NCBI GenBank assembly: GCA_039184335.1
Contig: JBCDBD010000008.1
Coordinates: 1 to 64,000 of the forward strand
Source of the DNA: JBCDBD01 sp039184335
GTDB taxonomy: Bacteria > Bacteroidota > Bacteroidia > Flavobacteriales > Flavobacteriaceae
Length of the DNA: 64,000 bases
Reading direction: 5' to 3'
The notes beneath the pieces were generated by a model. That model saw only the letters and a list, made by a program, of their open reading frames with translations. It was not told where the DNA came from and did no database searches. How positions within the stretch are numbered: the stretch's first letter is position 1; every line of letters starts with the position of its first letter. Positions 52,634 to 60,993 of the stretch are shown here, in pieces. The position numbers were made by a program, and so were the translations under genes.

Positions 52634-53263
52634 CTAATACAATTCCAAGGCTTTTGCTTGCTGTAATAAGTCTACCAGATTGTCAACGTTCAATTTACGC
52701 ATCAAACGCGCTTTGTAGGTACTGACCGTTTTTTCATTAAGGTTTAGCCCTTCGGCAACTTCCTTGTTTCGTTTGCCACTGGCCAACAGTTTTAAGACCT
52801 CTACCTCTCTTGTAGATAATTTTCTGAAAAACCTTCTGGGTTTTTGTGTGCCCTCATCAAATGCTAGGCGTTGGGCCAGTTCATTTGTGATAAACATGTT
52901 ACCTTCACTGACTTTACGCAATGCTGAGATAATGTAATCAAGGTCTGCTGTTTTCGAAAGATAGCCGTATGCGCCTGCACGTATGGTGCTAAGCGCATAG
53001 ACGTCTTCAGATTGGCCGCTGTACATCAAGACTTTGGCGCTTGGAAATTCTTCTTTCATTTTTCTTAGTGTGGCAATGCCGTTGATTTCTGGAATGTCCA
53101 TTTCAAGCATGACCACGTCTGGGGAAACTTTTTCCAAAGTTTCAAAAAGCGCTGTAGTTGATGATACATCTGCGATGACCTCAAAGTCAGCAACAGGTTC
53201 TAAGATGCGCTTGATTCCGAGCCTAACGATAGGATGGCTGTCGGCAATTAAAACTTTTATCAT
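52634..53263 (-). CDS. NarL/LuxR-type response regulator with atypical receiver domain
   Basis: 209-residue protein: receiver domain (about 1-120) and LuxR helix-turn-helix (LSTREVEVLKLLASGKRNKE, then EKTVSTYKARLMRKLNV). The usual phospho-acceptor Asp (position 54 in FixJ-type receivers) is Glu54 in MLEMDIPEING, and the acidic pair near the N-terminus is Asp8-Ser9 (IADSHP) rather than Asp-Asp. Thr/Ser and Lys of the switch are kept (LMYSGQ, GYLSKT). Glu may mimic phosphorylation, so it may work without a kinase; none is adjacent. Confidence 0.9.
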   Translation of the reverse strand: MIKVLIADSHPIVRLGIKRILEPVADFEVIADVSSTTALFETLEKVSPDVVMLEMDIPEINGIATLRKMKEEFPSAKVLMYSGQSEDVYALSTIRAGAYGYLSKTADLDYIISALRKVSEGNMFITNELAQRLAFDEGTQKPRRFFRKLSTREVEVLKLLASGKRNKEVAEGLNLNEKTVSTYKARLMRKLNVDNLVDLLQQAKALELY

Positions 53264-53309
53264 TGTTGCAGGTTTAAATTTGGTTATTACACTTCAAATA
53301 GTGTTTCGT

Positions 53310-53346
53310 AATTAATTGCTTACAATTAAGTAAGTCAGCTTACAAT
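53310..53346. promoter_or_regulatory. Repeats upstream of the response regulator gene
   Basis: GCTTACAAT occurs at 53318-53326 and again at 53338-53346, exactly 20 nt (about two helical turns) apart, with the inverted pair GTAAG (53330-53334) and CTTAC (53339-53343) between and around them. They lie 55-83 nt before the response-regulator start and could be its own binding sites. Confidence 0.4.
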
Positions 53347-53448
53347 AATTGAAGGGTAAGTTAACGATTTCGCTTTACAAAAATGGAATTTTTTTCTTAA
53401 AACCATAGAATTTTTGTGGTTTTATTCGTTTTAAAGTCCGATTTATGG

Positions 53449-54246
53449 TTAATCTGTTGTTTTTAACGACCCTGGTATTTCACAAACGGGTATAGGAACC
53501 ATCTTATGTCTGTTGGCAGAATTAAACTTTTTATAGATGGCGAATACCTTTTTTTCCCTGCCTGAAAAATCGTCTTCCTGTTTTCCTTGGCCATCCATTT
53601 TCATGGCCCATTCCAGTTCAGGGTATGATGCACCAATTTGATCTTCATCGGTTCTATGGTCACCCCATAGTCCGTCTGTAGGTGCTGCTTCCATGATCTC
53701 TTTGTTGATGCCCAGCTTATGGCCAAGTTCATAGACCTCGGTCTTTAACAAATCGGCGATAGGACTCAAATCGACACCTCCATCTCCATACTTCGTATAA
53801 AAACCTATACCAAAATCTTCGACTTTATTGCCCGTGCCAGCAACTAAATAGCCTTTTAAAGCAGCAAAATAATACAATGTGGTCATTCGTAGCCTGGCCC
53901 TTGTATTGGCCAGAGACATAAATCGGTCTTCTTCATTCTCAACTTTCGGTAGCGTGTTGACCAAACTATCAAAAACAGGGGTAAGAACTACCGGTTGTCG
54001 TTTTACATTTGAAAAATTTTGCATGAGCCATGTGATATGGTCATCTGCCCGTGTCACCTGATGTTGCCCTTGATGGATTGGCATTTCAACACATAACAGG
54101 TCAAGACCTGTTTTGGCACACAGTGTTGAAGTGACTGCAGAATCAATTCCGCCCGAAACCCCAATCACAAATCCCTTGCTTTTTGCATCTATGGCATATT
54201 CCTTCAGCCAGCTGATAATATGGGCAATGACCTTTTCTGTTTGCAT
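53449..54246 (-). CDS. nadE: NAD+ synthase (ammonia-dependent)
   Basis: 265-residue enzyme that amidates deamido-NAD. ATP-pyrophosphatase P-loop GVSGGIDSAVTS at about residue 29, TRARLRMTTLYYFAALKGY, and VAGTGNKVEDFGIGFYTKYGDG. There is no glutaminase domain, so free ammonia is the nitrogen donor. It is divergent from gldB; this nadE-gldB-gldC neighbourhood is usual in Flavobacteriaceae. Confidence 0.94.
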   Translation of the reverse strand: MQTEKVIAHIISWLKEYAIDAKSKGFVIGVSGGIDSAVTSTLCAKTGLDLLCVEMPIHQGQHQVTRADDHITWLMQNFSNVKRQPVVLTPVFDSLVNTLPKVENEEDRFMSLANTRARLRMTTLYYFAALKGYLVAGTGNKVEDFGIGFYTKYGDGGVDLSPIADLLKTEVYELGHKLGINKEIMEAAPTDGLWGDHRTDEDQIGASYPELEWAMKMDGQGKQEDDFSGREKKVFAIYKKFNSANRHKMVPIPVCEIPGSLKTTD

Positions 54247-54271
54247 ATTTTAATTTTTACGATTCAAAATT

Positions 54272-54279
54272 TACCTTTG
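54272..54279 (+). promoter_or_regulatory. Candidate -7 element for gldBC
   Basis: TACCTTTG matches TAnnTTTG and lies 34 nt before the gldB ATG. No clear TTG is present at -33. Confidence 0.45.
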
Positions 54280-54313
54280 TCCCTTTGTAAATTTAACTGC
54301 TAGGGTATTAAAA

Positions 54314-55285
54314 ATGAAGCTTAACCGCAAATACTTTTTGCTTGCGCTGTCTGTGTTGACTTTGCTGTCTTGCAAAGACGCTGACAATATTGAAAACGAG
54401 ATTGCAAAAACGCCTGTTCAACTAAGGGTTTCAAGATTTGATCGTGCCTTGGCCAGAAGCGGCCCAGAAGATATTTTAAAATTGAAATCTGACTATCCAT
54501 ATCTTTTTCCCGAACAATACCCAGATAGTTTATGGAAGGTAAAAATCACCGATACCATACAACGGGAACTGTTGGCTGAGGTGGATAAGGCTTTTGGGGA
54601 CTTTGCAAACGAGAAGGTAGCCCTAGAGGTGTTGTTTAAGCATATCAAGTACTACTTTTCTGATTTTGACGTTCCAAAGGTGATCACGGTCACTTCTGAT
54701 GTGCAATATGATACCCGTGTTATCTTGGCCGATACGCTATTGATATTGGGCTTGGATAACTATTTAGGTAAAGACCACCACTTTTACAGAAGTATACAAC
54801 GCTATATTGCCCAAGGGCTTGATAAAAAGTACCTGACTTCAGATGTGGTAAGCTCTTTTGCAAAAAGAGTAAACCGATTTCCGCGAAATCGCACTTTTTT
54901 GTCTCGAATGGTCCATTATGGAAAAGAATTGTACCTAAAAGACAAATTGCTTCCTGAAATTTCAGATGCCCAGAAAATTACATATACAAAGGAGCAATTG
55001 GCCTGGTCAACATCTAATGAAGCCCAAATTTGGCGTTATTTTATCGAACGGGAGCTATTGTACAGTACAGATCCAAAATTGGACAGGCGGTTTCTGGATC
55101 CTGCGCCTTTTTCAAAATTTCGACTTGAGCTTGATCGTGAATCCCCGGGTCGAATCGGTAGATACATAGGTTGGCAAATCGTCAGGGCATTTATGGCGAA
55201 AAATCCGAAGACGAGCCTACAACTCCTATTGGATATGGAAGCTGGTGAAATTTTTAAAAGATCAAATTACAAACCCCAAAAATAA
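54314..55285 (+). CDS. gldB: Gliding motility lipoprotein
   Basis: 323-residue lipoprotein with signal and lipobox LLSC (Cys20). The segments RVSRFDRAL, DYPYLFPEQYPDSLW and ILGLDNYLGKDHHFY are characteristic of GldB, needed for type IX secretion-linked gliding in Flavobacterium. Its stop codon abuts the gldC start codon, so the two are coupled. Confidence 0.92.
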   Translation: MKLNRKYFLLALSVLTLLSCKDADNIENEIAKTPVQLRVSRFDRALARSGPEDILKLKSDYPYLFPEQYPDSLWKVKITDTIQRELLAEVDKAFGDFANEKVALEVLFKHIKYYFSDFDVPKVITVTSDVQYDTRVILADTLLILGLDNYLGKDHHFYRSIQRYIAQGLDKKYLTSDVVSSFAKRVNRFPRNRTFLSRMVHYGKELYLKDKLLPEISDAQKITYTKEQLAWSTSNEAQIWRYFIERELLYSTDPKLDRRFLDPAPFSKFRLELDRESPGRIGRYIGWQIVRAFMAKNPKTSLQLLLDMEAGEIFKRSNYKPQK

Positions 55286-55621
55286 ATGGCAACAGTACAT
55301 ACTTCCGAAATCAAATTGAAAGTGGGACTAGATGAAAATCGGGTGCCTGAAGAATTGACATGGTCTGCCCAAGATGGTGGTATTGAAAATGAAGAAGCAA
55401 AGGCAATGCTGTTATCAGTGTGGGACAGTAAGAACAAGGAGTCGCTTAAAATAGACCTTTGGACCAAGGATATGCCCGTTGAAGAAATGAAAATCTTTTT
55501 TCACCAGACATTGGTGACCATGGCAGATACCTTTATGAAAGCTACACAAGACGAAAAAATGACGGCAACCATGAAGGATTTTTGCGACTACTTCGCAGAA
55601 AAGTTGAAATTGAACGAATAG
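55286..55621 (+). CDS. gldC: Gliding motility protein
   Basis: 111-residue cytoplasmic protein. VHTSEIKLKVGLDENRVPEE, WSAQDGGIENEEAKAMLLS and DLWTKDMPVEEMKIFFHQTL identify GldC. It lacks a signal peptide. It follows gldB without a gap. GldC increases gliding efficiency in Flavobacterium; biochemical function unknown. Confidence 0.93.
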   Translation: MATVHTSEIKLKVGLDENRVPEELTWSAQDGGIENEEAKAMLLSVWDSKNKESLKIDLWTKDMPVEEMKIFFHQTLVTMADTFMKATQDEKMTATMKDFCDYFAEKLKLNE

Positions 55622-55757
55622 AGACTACTGTGGGGTAATGGTTACCATCCCATTCAATTGCAAAACCACTTCTTTAGACCGCTAAGTATGCCAATTGAAA
55701 ATTGGTTCGCAATTATTGTTCCATCCATATTTTGTTGATGGTATTTCTACAACAATG

Positions 55758-56108
55758 TCAAATTGCCAAAAGATCTGAATTCATAAAGGTCCAATACAGA
55801 CAGATGACATGTACACATTGGTCAAATCCGAGTATGGGATAAAAAACGCGTGGTTGGTCTTGATACCTGGCCGATAGCTTACTGGTAAAAAAATCGGTGA
55901 TCAAATGTAAGGATCCATTGAATAGAGCAAAACCGAATGCGACCTGCCAAGAAAAGAGAAAATACCCAAATATCAAAAGAATTGCCGTATAGGTCAAAAT
56001 GTGCAGTAAAAGCCATTTTAAGCTGGAGCTCTTGTAGACGGCCATATTCGAGGTCTGTAGCACATAATCACCTACCCAATGCGCTATAAGAATGATAATG
56101 AAAACCAT
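55758..56108 (-). CDS. DUF3307 membrane protein
   Basis: 116-residue protein with three to four hydrophobic segments and the DUF3307 pattern AHWVGDYVLQTSNMAVYKS near the start, LHLITDFFTSKL in the middle and GFDQCVHVICLYWTF at the end. Conserved His and Asp residues sit at membrane edges. Function unknown. It stands alone between gldC and the cyclase. Confidence 0.82.
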   Translation of the reverse strand: MVFIIILIAHWVGDYVLQTSNMAVYKSSSLKWLLLHILTYTAILLIFGYFLFSWQVAFGFALFNGSLHLITDFFTSKLSARYQDQPRVFYPILGFDQCVHVICLYWTFMNSDLLAI

Positions 56109-56215
56109 GGGTTTAAGATAGCGATAATGTGGATGAAATTAAATTTGTTAATACAGTCTTAACCTAGCACTGCAAAAGAAGCAATACCTTTCTTTTTAAA
56201 GTTTCAAAAGACGAT

Positions 56216-57193
56216 ATGTTCAGAACCCTTCGACATCGGTTATTGTTCTGGTTTCTCGTTTTTATTGGTTTTAGCCTTGTAGCGATTGTATTGACAATCG
56301 TTTATTTAGACAAAAGGGAAGCAATTCTGCATAAACGTGAAGCCATTGAACAGGCTTATGTTGGGCTACTGAAAACTGTTGAATCACAACAGTATTTTTT
56401 TTCTTATGAGACCAAGAACCAAAATTTCTTTGAAACCGGAAAAAGCGTCTATTTAAAAAGGTATGAGGTTCAATTTGATAGCATGCTTTTATTGCTCAAC
56501 GCAATAGATTTACGTTCCAATGCTGAATGGTCAAATAATGTAAATGAACTAAAGAGGGAAATAGGGCAAATTGATTCCCTGTTTCTTTATTTGACCCAGA
56601 AAGTAAAAGAACGTGGGTTCAAAGATTATAGCCTTGAAGGTGCGATGCGCAATCATGCACATTGGCTTGAAGCAATTGATGGGATACCCGCCCGTGATGT
56701 TTTGTCACTGCGTCGCCATGAGAAAGATTATATCATTAGAAATGAGCCGGAGTATGTGGACAAGTTGATTCGATTGGCCCATACCTTGCAGGCAAGATTT
56801 GCAGGTAATTTTTATTTGGATAAGAAGCTTAAAGACAGTGTTCAATACCATTTAAATGCTTATGTAACCAAGTTTAGGCATATGGTGGCTTTGGACAAGT
56901 TGATAGGCATCAAGGACAATACAGGTCTTAAACAACAACTGGATGCTAAAATTTTGGCCTCAGAAACAAGTTTCAGTAGTTTGGTTTACCAAACAAGGCA
57001 ATGGGCAAGAAGTGAGTTTAGAAAACTCACCATTATTTTTATGGCCATTGGGCTGTCTCTTTTGGCTTTTAGTGTTTTTCTCAGTGCATTTATAGCCAAA
57101 CGTATTACAAAACCACTTACTGAACTCACAGCCCATATCACTCGTTTTGTGGATAGTAATTTTACCTTGGAAACAGAATATCCTGTTGTGTGA
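56216..57193 (+). CDS. N-terminal half of the broken cyclase: sensor, two TM segments, half HAMP
   Basis: 325 residues up to the TGA. TM1 LLFWFLVFIGFSLVAIVLTI; a long periplasmic helical region rich in Glu/Lys with SLRRHEKDYIIRNE, reminiscent of four-helix-bundle ligand domains; TM2 LTIIFMAIGLSLLAFSVFLS; and the first HAMP helix RITKPLTELTAHITRF. Ends TEYPVV. Alone it has no output domain. Confidence 0.7.
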   Translation: MFRTLRHRLLFWFLVFIGFSLVAIVLTIVYLDKREAILHKREAIEQAYVGLLKTVESQQYFFSYETKNQNFFETGKSVYLKRYEVQFDSMLLLLNAIDLRSNAEWSNNVNELKREIGQIDSLFLYLTQKVKERGFKDYSLEGAMRNHAHWLEAIDGIPARDVLSLRRHEKDYIIRNEPEYVDKLIRLAHTLQARFAGNFYLDKKLKDSVQYHLNAYVTKFRHMVALDKLIGIKDNTGLKQQLDAKILASETSFSSLVYQTRQWARSEFRKLTIIFMAIGLSLLAFSVFLSAFIAKRITKPLTELTAHITRFVDSNFTLETEYPVV

Positions 57194-57280
57194 ACCAAGG
57201 ATGAGATTGGAAGCCTCACCCAAAATTTTTCGCATCTTAAGGATGAGGTCATCAATCGGCTTAAATTTTTCAAACAAAGA

Positions 57281-58186
57281 GTGGATGAGCGCACAGAAGA
57301 GTTGGCCAATGCCAATAAGCGGTTGGTACGTTTAAGTGAAGCAAACAGCCGTTTTGTGCCTGATGAATTTTTGGACCACCTTGGTAAAGAGGGTATTGAA
57401 GATGTGATGTTGGGCGATCACGTAGAACGCCATATGACATTGGTTTTCAAAGATATACGTGGATTTGCCAAAATTTCAGAAGCATTGAATCCAGAAGAGA
57501 ACTTTGCGTTTATCAACACCTATCTGGCTGGCGTGGTGCCCATTATTCAAAAGAACGGCGGTTTTATAGATAAGTTTATTGGCGATTCGGTAATGGCGTT
57601 GTTTCATGACGATGCTGGCCTGGCCATAAGAACGGCTTTTGAGTTTGAAGATTTTTTGGAAACGTTCAATACGGCACAATTAAAAAAAGGGAAACATAAG
57701 GTTCGTGTGGGCACAGGCATACATACGGGGCATTTGATCTTGGGCACTATAGGACATAGCAACCGCCTTGAGACCACGGTAGTTTCTGATGCAGTAAATA
57801 CTGCCTCACGAATTGAAGGGCTTTCCAAGTATTACGATGCCAAGGTAATCGCAACAGAAGCCACGCTGAAAGAAATCAAAAATGGGGAAGAATTCAATTA
57901 CCGGTTCTTGGATAAGGTTAAGGTGAAGGGAAAGTCAACAACCATTGAAGTATATGAATTTCTTTCTCCAAAGGATGTGGAAAAGTTACGTACTTTGAGA
58001 GACTACAAGAAAGGGATTGCAATGATACGTGAACGAAAGATAGATGAAGCCTCCCAAATTTTTAAGAAGTTGGCAAAATCGCAGCCTCAAGACAAAGCGG
58101 TTGCAATTTTTGCGGAACGGTGCTCCAATTATTTGCAATATAAGACCGAAAAATGGAATGAGATTACGCAAATGATGACAAAATAA
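57281..58186 (+). CDS. C-terminal half of the broken cyclase: class III adenylate cyclase domain
   Basis: 301 residues if translated from the GTG at 57281 (VDERTEELANANKRL coiled coil). The catalytic domain is complete: metal Asp in VFKDIRGFAKI, Lys and second metal Asp in IDKFIGDSVMALF, and the Asp, Asn and Arg in VVSDAVNTASRIEG. The Lys/Asp pair favours ATP over GTP. Restart is possible but has no visible ribosome site, and the product would be soluble and unregulated. Confidence 0.7.
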   Translation: MDERTEELANANKRLVRLSEANSRFVPDEFLDHLGKEGIEDVMLGDHVERHMTLVFKDIRGFAKISEALNPEENFAFINTYLAGVVPIIQKNGGFIDKFIGDSVMALFHDDAGLAIRTAFEFEDFLETFNTAQLKKGKHKVRVGTGIHTGHLILGTIGHSNRLETTVVSDAVNTASRIEGLSKYYDAKVIATEATLKEIKNGEEFNYRFLDKVKVKGKSTTIEVYEFLSPKDVEKLRTLRDYKKGIAMIRERKIDEASQIFKKLAKSQPQDKAVAIFAERCSNYLQYKTEKWNEITQMMTK

Positions 58187-58269
58187 GGGCGTATCAGCTA
58201 GAGTGAAATGACAGCTAGGGTATTTTACACTAAAAAATTTCCTTTGTTACTGCTAAATAAATTGAAAAG

Positions 58270-59700
58270 ATGAAAAAATTTGATCTCATTGTTATCGGTT
58301 CAGGCCCTGCTGGCGAAAAAGCAGCGGCTAAAGCAGCCTATTTTGGATTTAAGGTGGCTTTGATAGAAAAAGAGAATAAGTTCGGTGGGGCAGGTATCCA
58401 GACCGGTACCCTTCCTTCAAAAACATTGAAAGAGACCGCACTGTACCTTTCAGGAATCTATCAAAAAGGCGTCTTCGGCATTGATAAAAAGATAGGTCGA
58501 AAGACTGGGGTGCAAGATTTTCTTTACCGTAAAGATTATGTGACCAATCATATGGACAAGGTGGTGGAATTCAATTTAGAAAAACATGGCGTTACCGTTT
58601 TTGAGGGAATGGCAAGTTTTGTCTCACCACATCAAGTAAAGATTTCAGGGGAACTGGAGCAGGTCATTGAAGGGGATAACATATTGATTGCCACGGGTTC
58701 TTACCCCTATCATCCCCCAAACATTCCCTTCGATGATAAACGGGTACACGATTCAGATTCGATACTTGGGATCAAACGTTTTCCAAAATCCATTTGTGTG
58801 TTGGGTGCGGGGGTGATCGGTTGTGAGTATACCACCATTTTTGGCGCTATGGGAGTCAAGACCTTTTTGGTCAACGATCGCGATAAGATTCTTGGGTTTT
58901 TAGATGCCGAACTATCAGAAGCTTTGGTGGAGCAGATGGATAAAAGTGGAATCAAAATTTTGTTCAATAATTCCGTTACCGCATTTGAAGTGCCTGAAGA
59001 CGAGGATGAACCGTTGCGATTGCAATTAAAAACAGGCGAAACCCTAAATGTTGATATGTTTCTTTTTGCTGCGGGTCGTAGCGGATCTATCAAAGGCTTG
59101 AACTTAGCGGGTATAGGTGTAGAAACGGGTAAGCGTGAAACGGTTGTGGTCAATGACAAGTACCAAACCAATCTGCCACATATTTTTGCTGTGGGCGATG
59201 TCATTGGTTTTCCGGCCTTGGCTAGCACGAGTATGGAACAAGGTCGTATTGCGATTACCCATATGTTTGGTACAGGCGACTTGGAGACATTGGCAGACAT
59301 TTTTCCCTATGGCATTTATACCGTGCCAGAGGTGAGTATGGTGGGCATCACAGAAGAGCAGGCCAAAGAGAGAGGACTTGACTATGGGGTCGGGCATAGC
59401 TACTACCGTGATACATCACGCGGAATCATCATTGGAGATCGTGATAACGGATTTATAAAATTGGTTTTTGACAGAAAGAGCAAGATTGTATTAGGCGTGC
59501 ATATTATTGGAAACATGGCCACGGAACTTATCCATTATGGTATGGAGATGGTGCGTGACAACAAAACCTTGGGTCATTTGATCGCTACGGTATTCAATTA
59601 TCCCACCTTGCATAACCTGTATAAATATGCCGCTTATGATGCCTTGGGCAATTTAGCAGGCAAAAAGGTCAAAACGGCTGGGGAGCGTTTTGAGGCATAA
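58270..59700 (+). CDS. Soluble NAD(P) transhydrogenase-like flavoprotein
   Basis: 476-residue FAD protein of the pyridine nucleotide-disulfide family. FAD motif VIGSGPAGEKAAAKAAYFG, NAD motif VLGAGVIGCEYTTIFGAMG, VFAVGDV-type segment HIFAVGDVIGFPALASTSM and C-terminal dimerisation domain. The usual CxxxxC active site is GGAGIQTGTLPSK: both cysteines are gone. That excludes lipoamide or glutathione reductase and fits SthA, which keeps the GT-IPSK form. Substrate assignment is by analogy. Confidence 0.85.
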   Translation: MKKFDLIVIGSGPAGEKAAAKAAYFGFKVALIEKENKFGGAGIQTGTLPSKTLKETALYLSGIYQKGVFGIDKKIGRKTGVQDFLYRKDYVTNHMDKVVEFNLEKHGVTVFEGMASFVSPHQVKISGELEQVIEGDNILIATGSYPYHPPNIPFDDKRVHDSDSILGIKRFPKSICVLGAGVIGCEYTTIFGAMGVKTFLVNDRDKILGFLDAELSEALVEQMDKSGIKILFNNSVTAFEVPEDEDEPLRLQLKTGETLNVDMFLFAAGRSGSIKGLNLAGIGVETGKRETVVVNDKYQTNLPHIFAVGDVIGFPALASTSMEQGRIAITHMFGTGDLETLADIFPYGIYTVPEVSMVGITEEQAKERGLDYGVGHSYYRDTSRGIIIGDRDNGFIKLVFDRKSKIVLGVHIIGNMATELIHYGMEMVRDNKTLGHLIATVFNYPTLHNLYKYAAYDALGNLAGKKVKTAGERFEA

Positions 59701-59761
59701 GAACCGCTTATAATTGGCAATGGGCAATGTCTTGTGCACTGACTCACGGTAGAAATGCATT

Positions 59762-60433
59762 TCAGACCGTTTTAAAATGCAGTTTGTCATTTGAAATTTC
59801 ATTGGAAAACTCGATTCTAAGCTGCTCGATTTTTTCTTGAAAGAACCTGTAGATTTTTTTTGAATTCTTTTCAGCCTTTTTTGCATCCAAAAAGTCTGCT
59901 TTCAGGTATCTTGAAATAGAAAAAAGTGTTCTTGGAAATTCATAGATGACCAAGCTGTTCTCCTTTACCGTTGCCCGTACCCAGAAAGGTTCGCTGTAAG
60001 TATCTTCACGCACATAGAGAATATCAAAATTGTCTTCTACCATTTCAGCATATTTGTTTAGTGAGTGCAGACTTTTGGGCATTCCAACCTCAACCTGTAT
60101 TTGGTTCGACTTAAATGTTCGGATGCTATCATCTGGGAATGAAAAATGAATTGGGGTTTTCGTTTTGAGTAATTTACCGAGACGGCCTGTAAAATTCATA
60201 AAATAGCCGGTGGCAAGAATTTCGGCCAACGACTTTTTATAGGCCTTCACATTCTCGCGATAAAAAATAATGGCAAGAATGACCGACATGATTAGTCCAA
60301 TGGCAATAGCAGTCCATATATTAGGGAAAAATTCAGGGGCCATGCCCTGTAGATAGCCATTGTATGTGCCTACAGTGGGGAAAACAGAATAGAAAAGGTC
60401 TTTTAGCGGTAAAAATTTAAAACTTAATTTCAT
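59762..60433 (-). CDS. Membrane-anchored protein with a STING-like cytoplasmic domain (tentative)
   Basis: 223-residue protein (ATG 60433; a GTG seven codons earlier is less likely). One clear membrane segment (about 40-60, TAIAIGLIMSVILAIIFY), then about 155 soluble residues. These run in the order of a STING ligand-binding domain: helix with LAEILATGYFMNFTGRL (compare LAWSYYIGYL of human STING), strand and loop IQVEVGMPKSLHSL, strand-turn FWVRATVKENSLVIYEFPRTL, and a final helix pair LFSISRYLKADF (human LFAMSQYSQAGF). EFPRTL resembles the DxPTTL ligand motif of bacterial STING. Bacterial STING binds c-di-GMP in CBASS; here no CD-NTase is adjacent. The motifs were matched from memory, so the call is uncertain. 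Confidence 0.5.
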   Translation of the reverse strand: MKLSFKFLPLKDLFYSVFPTVGTYNGYLQGMAPEFFPNIWTAIAIGLIMSVILAIIFYRENVKAYKKSLAEILATGYFMNFTGRLGKLLKTKTPIHFSFPDDSIRTFKSNQIQVEVGMPKSLHSLNKYAEMVEDNFDILYVREDTYSEPFWVRATVKENSLVIYEFPRTLFSISRYLKADFLDAKKAEKNSKKIYRFFQEKIEQLRIEFSNEISNDKLHFKTV

Positions 60434-60525
60434 GTGCTCTAGAATATGGTACACAACATGTTTAGATAGGTGTAAAATACGTTTTTAGGCAATTCTTTAT
60501 AACGATATCATAAAAATTTTACCAA

Positions 60526-60900
60526 ATGAAAAAGAAAATCATTCAAAAGCTTCTTTTTGTATACAACGCCAATTCAGGCCGTGGCAATGCTTTTTTTGAT
60601 AGTATGCACAAAGTACTTAGCCCTAAGAGCTATGATTGCAGGTTGTGTGAACTCACATACGGGGTAGTGGTCGAAAACCGTACCTGGAAAAGGTTTCGTA
60701 GCGAAACCGATCATCATATGGCCTTTTTGCACAAAGATGAATTTGCCAAAAAATACGCCAGTAAGTTTGGGCATTCCTTTTCATTTCCTATTGTGCTCAT
60801 TGAAGGGGGGCATGGACTTGAGGTATTGATTTCGACTGATGAATTGAACCAGGTCAACACAGTACACGCATTGATTCGATTGGTAAAGGAGCGTACTTGA
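60526..60900 (+). CDS. Conserved small protein of unknown function
   Basis: 124-residue protein, often named GTPase in flavobacterial annotations although I see no P-loop. Starts KKIIQKLLFVYNANSGRGNAFF, followed by CRLCELTYGVVVENRTWKRF and ending VHALIRLVKERT. Two Cys in CRLC could bind metal. It is divergent from the STING-like gene with a 92-nt gap between starts. Function not assignable. Confidence 0.7.
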   Translation: MKKKIIQKLLFVYNANSGRGNAFFDSMHKVLSPKSYDCRLCELTYGVVVENRTWKRFRSETDHHMAFLHKDEFAKKYASKFGHSFSFPIVLIEGGHGLEVLISTDELNQVNTVHALIRLVKERT

Positions 60901-60993
60901 CGATGGTAGAAGAATAATAGAAAGCAATCTCTTGGCCTATTGTGGTCAGCCAAAAGATTGCCTCGTTAAAACTTTGGGTAAAGGTAAAAGGGG

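Larger units (their letters stand above)
56216..58186 (+). pseudogene. Membrane-anchored class III nucleotide cyclase interrupted by an in-frame TGA
   Basis: The 56216 and 57281 open frames are in the same frame (1065 nt apart) and are separated by a single TGA at 57191-57193. Reading through it gives a 656-codon protein: TM1 (about 8-30), a helical periplasmic sensor (about 31-265), TM2 (about 271-293), HAMP, a short coiled coil and a class III cyclase domain. The stop lies inside the HAMP domain, two residues before the conserved DEIGSL. A C-to-T change at CGA (Arg) or a change from TGG are simple explanations. It could also be a sequencing error, or the halves could be made separately. Confidence 0.8.

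Noticed and set aside
57191..57193. TGA as a selenocysteine codon
   Set aside because: HAMP domains have no conserved Cys here, no SECIS-like hairpin is evident after it, and I know of no selenocysteine system in this family. A nonsense change or an error is simpler.
58270..59700. Dihydrolipoamide dehydrogenase
   Set aside because: The CxxxxC redox motif is missing, so it cannot carry out the disulfide reaction.
56216..60433. Cyclase and STING-like gene as one CBASS operon
   Set aside because: The cyclase is a class III adenylate-type enzyme, not a CD-NTase, is on the opposite strand and is separated by the flavoprotein gene.
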